A stretch of 64,000 nt of DNA from Vibrio panuliri (GTDB lineage Bacteria > Pseudomonadota > Gammaproteobacteria > Enterobacterales > Vibrionaceae), in the NCBI RefSeq assembly GCF_009938205.1, contig NZ_AP019654.1, positions 1,054,001-1,118,000 of the forward strand. The letters run 5' to 3'. The notes under the pieces are model-generated. The model saw only the letters and a list, made by a program, of their open reading frames with translations. It was not told the DNA's origin and ran no database searches. Every line of letters begins with the position of its first letter. Within the stretch, counting starts at the first letter, position 1. A program made the translations under genes and the position numbers. This document shows positions 60,382-64,000 of this stretch, piece by piece.

Positions 60382-60409
60382 GTCTCTTTTATAAGCTTAA
60401 CTGCAAAGC

Positions 60410-60988
60410 CTATTCGCCATCTTCGACTAACTGCATGCCGCGCATAGTTAAGCCACATAGCATGGTTGGCATCGCGTTAAAGATCTCTTCAAACTGCTCT
60501 AGACCTTCAATGCCTTGCTCTGCCAATGTCGCGATAGACGTTTCTGGATCATAAAGCATGGTCAGTGACAGCAAAACACCACCAAGAAGGGCATTGTCTT
60601 GGCTATCTTCTGGCATGATCGCTTCCCAATCATCACGAGAAAGCTGCCAGCCTTGCAACAAACCTTCACAGAAATCGCGAGTTTGCTCTGTAACGATCTC
60701 TTCTTCATCCAAAGCGCAGCTTTCAGGCCATTGCCATTGGTTGTTCATTAGCTCTGGACGGTATTGGTTCCACAATGCAATCACTTGCTCGATATAACAT
60801 TCAAACTGTTCACCGTCGCTAAATGGTGCCACTTCTTCACCACCCCAAAGGAATGGTAACCATTCATGTGGGTCTAGTGAGTGAGGCGCAGCCGCCATGG
60901 CAGTCACAAAGCCTTGTGTTTTTGCTTGGTTAATCAGTTTGCCTTCAAGCTCAGGTAGCGAAAGGATTTCTTGTAAAGTCAAAATCAA
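60410..60988 (-). CDS. YecA/UPF0149 family protein
   Basis: 192-residue UPF0149 protein with an acidic, helical character. Marks: LPELEGKLINQAKTQGFVTA near 11, a WLPFLWGG-type stretch, and TEQTRDFCEGLLQGWQLS near 104. The C-terminal zinc-binding SEC-C motif of YecA is absent. The start appears to be a TTG at 60988 (ILTLQEIL), which has no strong ribosome binding site; a start two codons downstream is also TTG. Function unknown. The 120-base repeat copy lies just beyond its 3' end. Confidence 0.75.
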   Translation of the reverse strand: MILTLQEILSLPELEGKLINQAKTQGFVTAMAAAPHSLDPHEWLPFLWGGEEVAPFSDGEQFECYIEQVIALWNQYRPELMNNQWQWPESCALDEEEIVTEQTRDFCEGLLQGWQLSRDDWEAIMPEDSQDNALLGGVLLSLTMLYDPETSIATLAEQGIEGLEQFEEIFNAMPTMLCGLTMRGMQLVEDGE

Positions 60989-61190
60989 TACCGTTCAGTG
61001 TTAAATATTGGGATAGCGATATAGTAACAGCCCATAGTTAACAAAAATAGTTGGCTGGTGGAAATAGATGATAATCCATGGGTTTGTTTCCTTGAACTGG
61101 ATCTACTCATAACACTCCCAAGCCTCGATATTGTGGTAATTTAGTTATATTGCCTATAATTTCTTATAAACATCAAAAATTCAGTTGGTT

Positions 61191-63602
61191 ATGACTCAAA
61201 GCTCATCACTCAAGCGCCAAAGTAAATTTGCCCTTGCCGTCTACCTCGCGTTCGTTATCGCGGTGGTGGGGACGGTGAGCTATTTCGTTGTCGAACCACC
61301 GATACGAGATCAACTGATCCGTAATCTAGATTCACGCTCGCAGATCATCTCAAGTGAGATTCAATCCTCGCTAGAAAGTCCACTAGGCATATTGCAAAGC
61401 ATTGTTAGTGTTGGCAACACAGGTAAGAACCCGCAGCTTCAAGCGGAGATGCTGCAAAGCCTATTTCGCGTTATCGATGGGGTGGCTGTAAGTGGTGGTC
61501 TATGGCCCAAACCGGATGCAACCGATGCTAATCAGCCCTATAAGAGCCAGTTCTTTAACCGCGCCAAAGACGGCAAGATAGATCGCATCTATTCATGGGA
61601 TAACCCAGCAACTGGCGGTTATGATGGCGAGTCTTGGTACACCGAGGTCGTCGATAAGCCAATAGGCACGGTTGTGTGGTCTTCGGTATATATCGACCCA
61701 TTTACCCATGTGCAGATGATCACCGCCTCTTCACCTTACTATGTCGATAACCAATTTGCGGGTGTCGCAACGGTAGACCTATCACTAGAGAGCCTTGTGG
61801 ATTACGTAAAGCGCCATGCACAACAGCATGAGCTTGGTGTGCTGATCCGTGATGGCAATGGTGATGTGGTTATCGAACACAATTATAAGATCGTTGAAGG
61901 GATCTACATTAGCGAGCAGAAGTTTGGTGATTTTGGTTGGACGATTGATGTGGTGAATGCCAACCGCTTAGTGTCGGACCAAGCGTATGACATTGTCACC
62001 AAAGTTGAAATGGGGATTATCCCGATCATGCTTTTGTGTGTGCTGATTGGCTATGTGGTGATCAACCGTTCATTGATTGACCCGATTGCGCATATTGCGC
62101 GAGAAGTTGATGACTCCAAGCATGGTGGCCTAATTAACTTAAACTACCGTAACGATGATGAGATTAAACACTTGATCGATGTGTTTAATCAAAAAACGGT
62201 GTTCCTCGAGCAAGAAAAGAAAAAAGCATTAGCATCCACCCGAGCCAAAAGTGCTTTCTTAGCCACCATTTCTCATGAAGTGCGTACGCCAATGAATGGC
62301 GTGTTAGGTACTGCGCAGATTCTGCTAAAAACCGATTTAACGCCGGAGCAGCGCAAGCATCTAAAAACACTCTATGATTCTGGCGACCATATGATGATGC
62401 TACTCAATGAGATCTTAGACTTCTCCAAGATTGAGCAGGGCCATTTGGAGCTTGAGCGAGCGCCATTCCCTCTGGAATCAATTTTGGGCAGTATTAATAG
62501 TGTGTACTACACCTTATGTGCTGAAAAAGGACTGAAGTTTGCGATTGAGAGTGACATCAGCAAGTTGCGTTGGTACATCTCCGATAAGGCGCGCTTAAGA
62601 CAGATCCTGTTTAACCTGCTTAACAACGCGGTTAAGTTTACTTCTCATGGCGCTATTACCGTTAGCTTTGCTGAAGTGGAGATGGAAGGGCGCAACTACC
62701 TTAATATTAAAGTGACCGATTCTGGCGTAGGGATTGATAGCTCGGCACTGGATAAAATCTTCAAACCCTTTGTGCAAGCAGAGTCTTCAACTACTCGTCG
62801 TTTTGGTGGGACAGGGCTTGGCCTTGCGATTGTGAAGCAAATCAGTGAACTGATGAACGGCGACATCTCAGTGCAGAGCAAGTTGGGCGAGGGCACGACC
62901 TTTGATGTTCTGCTAGAGATGGAAATATGCCCGCCAGCGCAAACCGAAGTGCGAGAGCACAAGAAACTCGACTACACAGGTTTGAAAGTGTTGATTGTGG
63001 AAGATAACCGCACCAACACCATTATTATTAAGAGCTTTATGGCGGGTAAAGGCTTTGAGTGCCACTGTGTAGGTGATGGTGAGCAAGCGGTAGAAGCGGT
63101 GCAAAATAGCCAGTTTGACCTGATTATGATGGACAACCATATGCCACGAAAAGATGGCATAACCGCAACACAAGAGATTCGGGCATTAAGTTGTGCAGGT
63201 GCCGATACCTTAATTTTTGGTTGTACCGCGGACCTATTTAAAGAGACCCAAGAGCGGATGATGGCTGCAGGTGTGGACGGCATTGTTTCCAAACCCATTG
63301 ACGAGAAAGAGCTTGATGATCTGCTCTACCGACACTCAGATAAGCTCTACCAGTTTAAACCTCTGCATGGTAGCCAAACGCGGGTGCCATTTAACGCAGA
63401 AGAGCAGTTAGTTTCACTCTATATTGCGGTTGAAGACCGCAAACCAGATGATGCCCATCAGATCTTATCTAAGATGTTTAGCCACTTTGAGCACAATGAA
63501 GAGAGTGACGCTGGTGCGTTACTTGCTCCTCTAGTTAAGCAAAAACAACTCCCCTCACAGCAAGAGCTTGATGTACTGACCGTTTTACTAAAAGATGCCT
63601 GA
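61191..63602 (+). CDS. Hybrid sensor histidine kinase, CqsR-like (dCACHE)
   Basis: 803-residue membrane hybrid kinase from the ATG at 61191. N-terminal membrane segment (about 13-33), periplasmic double-CACHE-like sensor (about 40-275) with WY and Asp marks (DGESWYTEV, VATVDLSL), second membrane segment (about 278-300), HAMP-like linker, dimerisation domain with phospho-acceptor His362 (TISHEVRTPMNG), ATPase domain (NLLNNAVKFTS, GTGLGLAIV), and one receiver domain with Asp648 (MMDNHMP). No HPt domain follows, so a separate phosphotransferase such as LuxU would be needed. By position next to nadA and by architecture it is the probable orthologue of V. cholerae VC1831 (CqsR), a quorum-sensing kinase whose dCACHE domain binds ethanolamine; the ligand here is not shown. 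Confidence 0.85.
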   Translation: MTQSSSLKRQSKFALAVYLAFVIAVVGTVSYFVVEPPIRDQLIRNLDSRSQIISSEIQSSLESPLGILQSIVSVGNTGKNPQLQAEMLQSLFRVIDGVAVSGGLWPKPDATDANQPYKSQFFNRAKDGKIDRIYSWDNPATGGYDGESWYTEVVDKPIGTVVWSSVYIDPFTHVQMITASSPYYVDNQFAGVATVDLSLESLVDYVKRHAQQHELGVLIRDGNGDVVIEHNYKIVEGIYISEQKFGDFGWTIDVVNANRLVSDQAYDIVTKVEMGIIPIMLLCVLIGYVVINRSLIDPIAHIAREVDDSKHGGLINLNYRNDDEIKHLIDVFNQKTVFLEQEKKKALASTRAKSAFLATISHEVRTPMNGVLGTAQILLKTDLTPEQRKHLKTLYDSGDHMMMLLNEILDFSKIEQGHLELERAPFPLESILGSINSVYYTLCAEKGLKFAIESDISKLRWYISDKARLRQILFNLLNNAVKFTSHGAITVSFAEVEMEGRNYLNIKVTDSGVGIDSSALDKIFKPFVQAESSTTRRFGGTGLGLAIVKQISELMNGDISVQSKLGEGTTFDVLLEMEICPPAQTEVREHKKLDYTGLKVLIVEDNRTNTIIIKSFMAGKGFECHCVGDGEQAVEAVQNSQFDLIMMDNHMPRKDGITATQEIRALSCAGADTLIFGCTADLFKETQERMMAAGVDGIVSKPIDEKELDDLLYRHSDKLYQFKPLHGSQTRVPFNAEEQLVSLYIAVEDRKPDDAHQILSKMFSHFEHNEESDAGALLAPLVKQKQLPSQQELDVLTVLLKDA

Positions 63603-63835
63603 TTTACTGATAATTTTATAAACGCAGAACCTTCCAATAAATAGCTAATGTCGCCCTAGTGACATTAGCTATTTTCCTTTAAAAACCAGTGGTTTATCCA
63701 TAACTCTATTTTAAATAAAGTATCAAATTCTAATTAAATAATGATTTAATAGCGGTATTTACTGGCTATTTCTCAAATGATGGCTTTTGATGTTGCACAA
63801 TTGTTGTTATAACAGATTTATATGTTGAGGTTAGA
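63603..63835. other. Intergenic region before alaE
   Basis: 233 AT-rich bases with a terminator (63640) and the alaE promoter region by position. Confidence 0.4.
63640..63680 (+). terminator. Terminator of the CqsR-like gene
   Basis: Perfect 13-bp inverted repeat AATAGCTAATGTC (63640-63652) / GACATTAGCTATT (63661-63673), then TT and a T-rich tail. Confidence 0.75.
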
Positions 63836-64000
63836 GTGAAAGTCGCTGGATCATTTAATATTCGAAATGCATTAGCAGATACCTTTGCTATGGTGGTTTT
63901 TTGTTTTGTCACTGGCATGCTAATCGAGATAATTATCTCCGGCATGACATTTGAGCAATCGCTGGCTTCACGGATGTTATCTATTCCGGTCAATATTGCG
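63836..64000 (+). CDS. alaE: L-alanine exporter AlaE, N-terminal part (continues outside window)
   Basis: GTG start with GAGG nine bases upstream. The 55 residues seen include [20 protein letters not shown] and [20 protein letters not shown], which closely match E. coli AlaE ([42 protein letters not shown] in outline). AlaE is a small inner-membrane exporter of L-alanine. The gene is cut by the window end. Confidence 0.88.
   Translation, partial: MKVAGSFNIRNALADTFAMVVFCFVTGMLIEIIISGMTFEQSLASRMLSIPVNIA

Larger units (their letters stand above)
59787..60409. other. Repeat-rich intergenic region
   Basis: 623 bases with no gene. It holds two copies of a roughly 120-base repeat (59828 and 60260), each ending in a hairpin, a short palindrome (60017) and a three-hairpin element (60125-60240). 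The right copy also lies beyond the 3' end of the UPF0149 gene. Confidence 0.7.

Overview
The window is a stretch of bacterial chromosome from a gammaproteobacterium of the family Vibrionaceae, most likely the genus Vibrio. The reasons are the MukBEF condensin set, the torECA order, the run ruvCAB - cydABX-ybgE - ybgC-tolQRAB-pal-cpoB - nadA followed by a CqsR-like hybrid kinase (as around VC1831-VC1847 of V. cholerae), a monomeric NADP isocitrate dehydrogenase, and short intergenic palindromes of a kind common in vibrios. I cannot name the species. No rRNA, tRNA, IS element, prophage or CRISPR array was found.

Layout. 1-5912: the end of mukF, then mukE and mukB (chromosome condensation). 6176-8253: an RstA/RstB-like two-component pair. 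8330-11511: an AT-rich accessory patch of six small exported proteins, including four lipoproteins, one a ClpP-like protein and one a leishmanolysin-like metallopeptidase. 11576-13312: an XRE regulator with a DUF2975 membrane protein, then an EamA transporter. 13523-16770: a three-gene peptide-ligase / 7TM transglutaminase-like / aspartic-protease system. 17129-19136: cmoB and cmoA (tRNA wobble cmo5U), pulled apart by a tandem repeat. 19240-24445: a DUF72 protein, aspS, a GGDEF-BLUF pair and rluE. 24779-30431: icd, cspD, clpS, clpA. 30494-33665: a YdcF-like protein, an SDR protein, a LysR regulator divergent from a PACE efflux pump, and a TIGR02647 protein. 34049-36059: focA, a small ORF, an inverted DnaA-box pair and a solitary fetB. 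36498-40400: torECA (TMAO respiration). 40623-42362: an orphan GH36 alpha-galactosidase. 42453-44846: ruvC, a 49-codon ORF, ruvA, ruvB. 45379-54007: cydABX-ybgE and the tol-pal operon. 54224-64000: nadA, an unrecognised 798 + 236 residue gene pair, a K+ channel with an RCK domain, a repeat-rich gap, a YecA/UPF0149 protein, the CqsR-like kinase and the start of alaE.

Most of the window is conserved core: chromosome partition, translation and tRNA modification, protein quality control, recombination, envelope integrity and anaerobic or microaerobic respiration. Two FNR-type sites precede cydA. The parts least explained by known biology are the exported-protein patch (8.3-11.5 kb), the ligase/transglutaminase-like/protease operon (13.5-16.8 kb), the split GGDEF + BLUF light-signalling pair (22.3-23.4 kb), the inverted DnaA-box pair (35.2 kb), the 798 + 236 residue pair (55.4-58.5 kb) and a shared family of intergenic palindromes at 18.1-18.4 and 59.8-60.4 kb.
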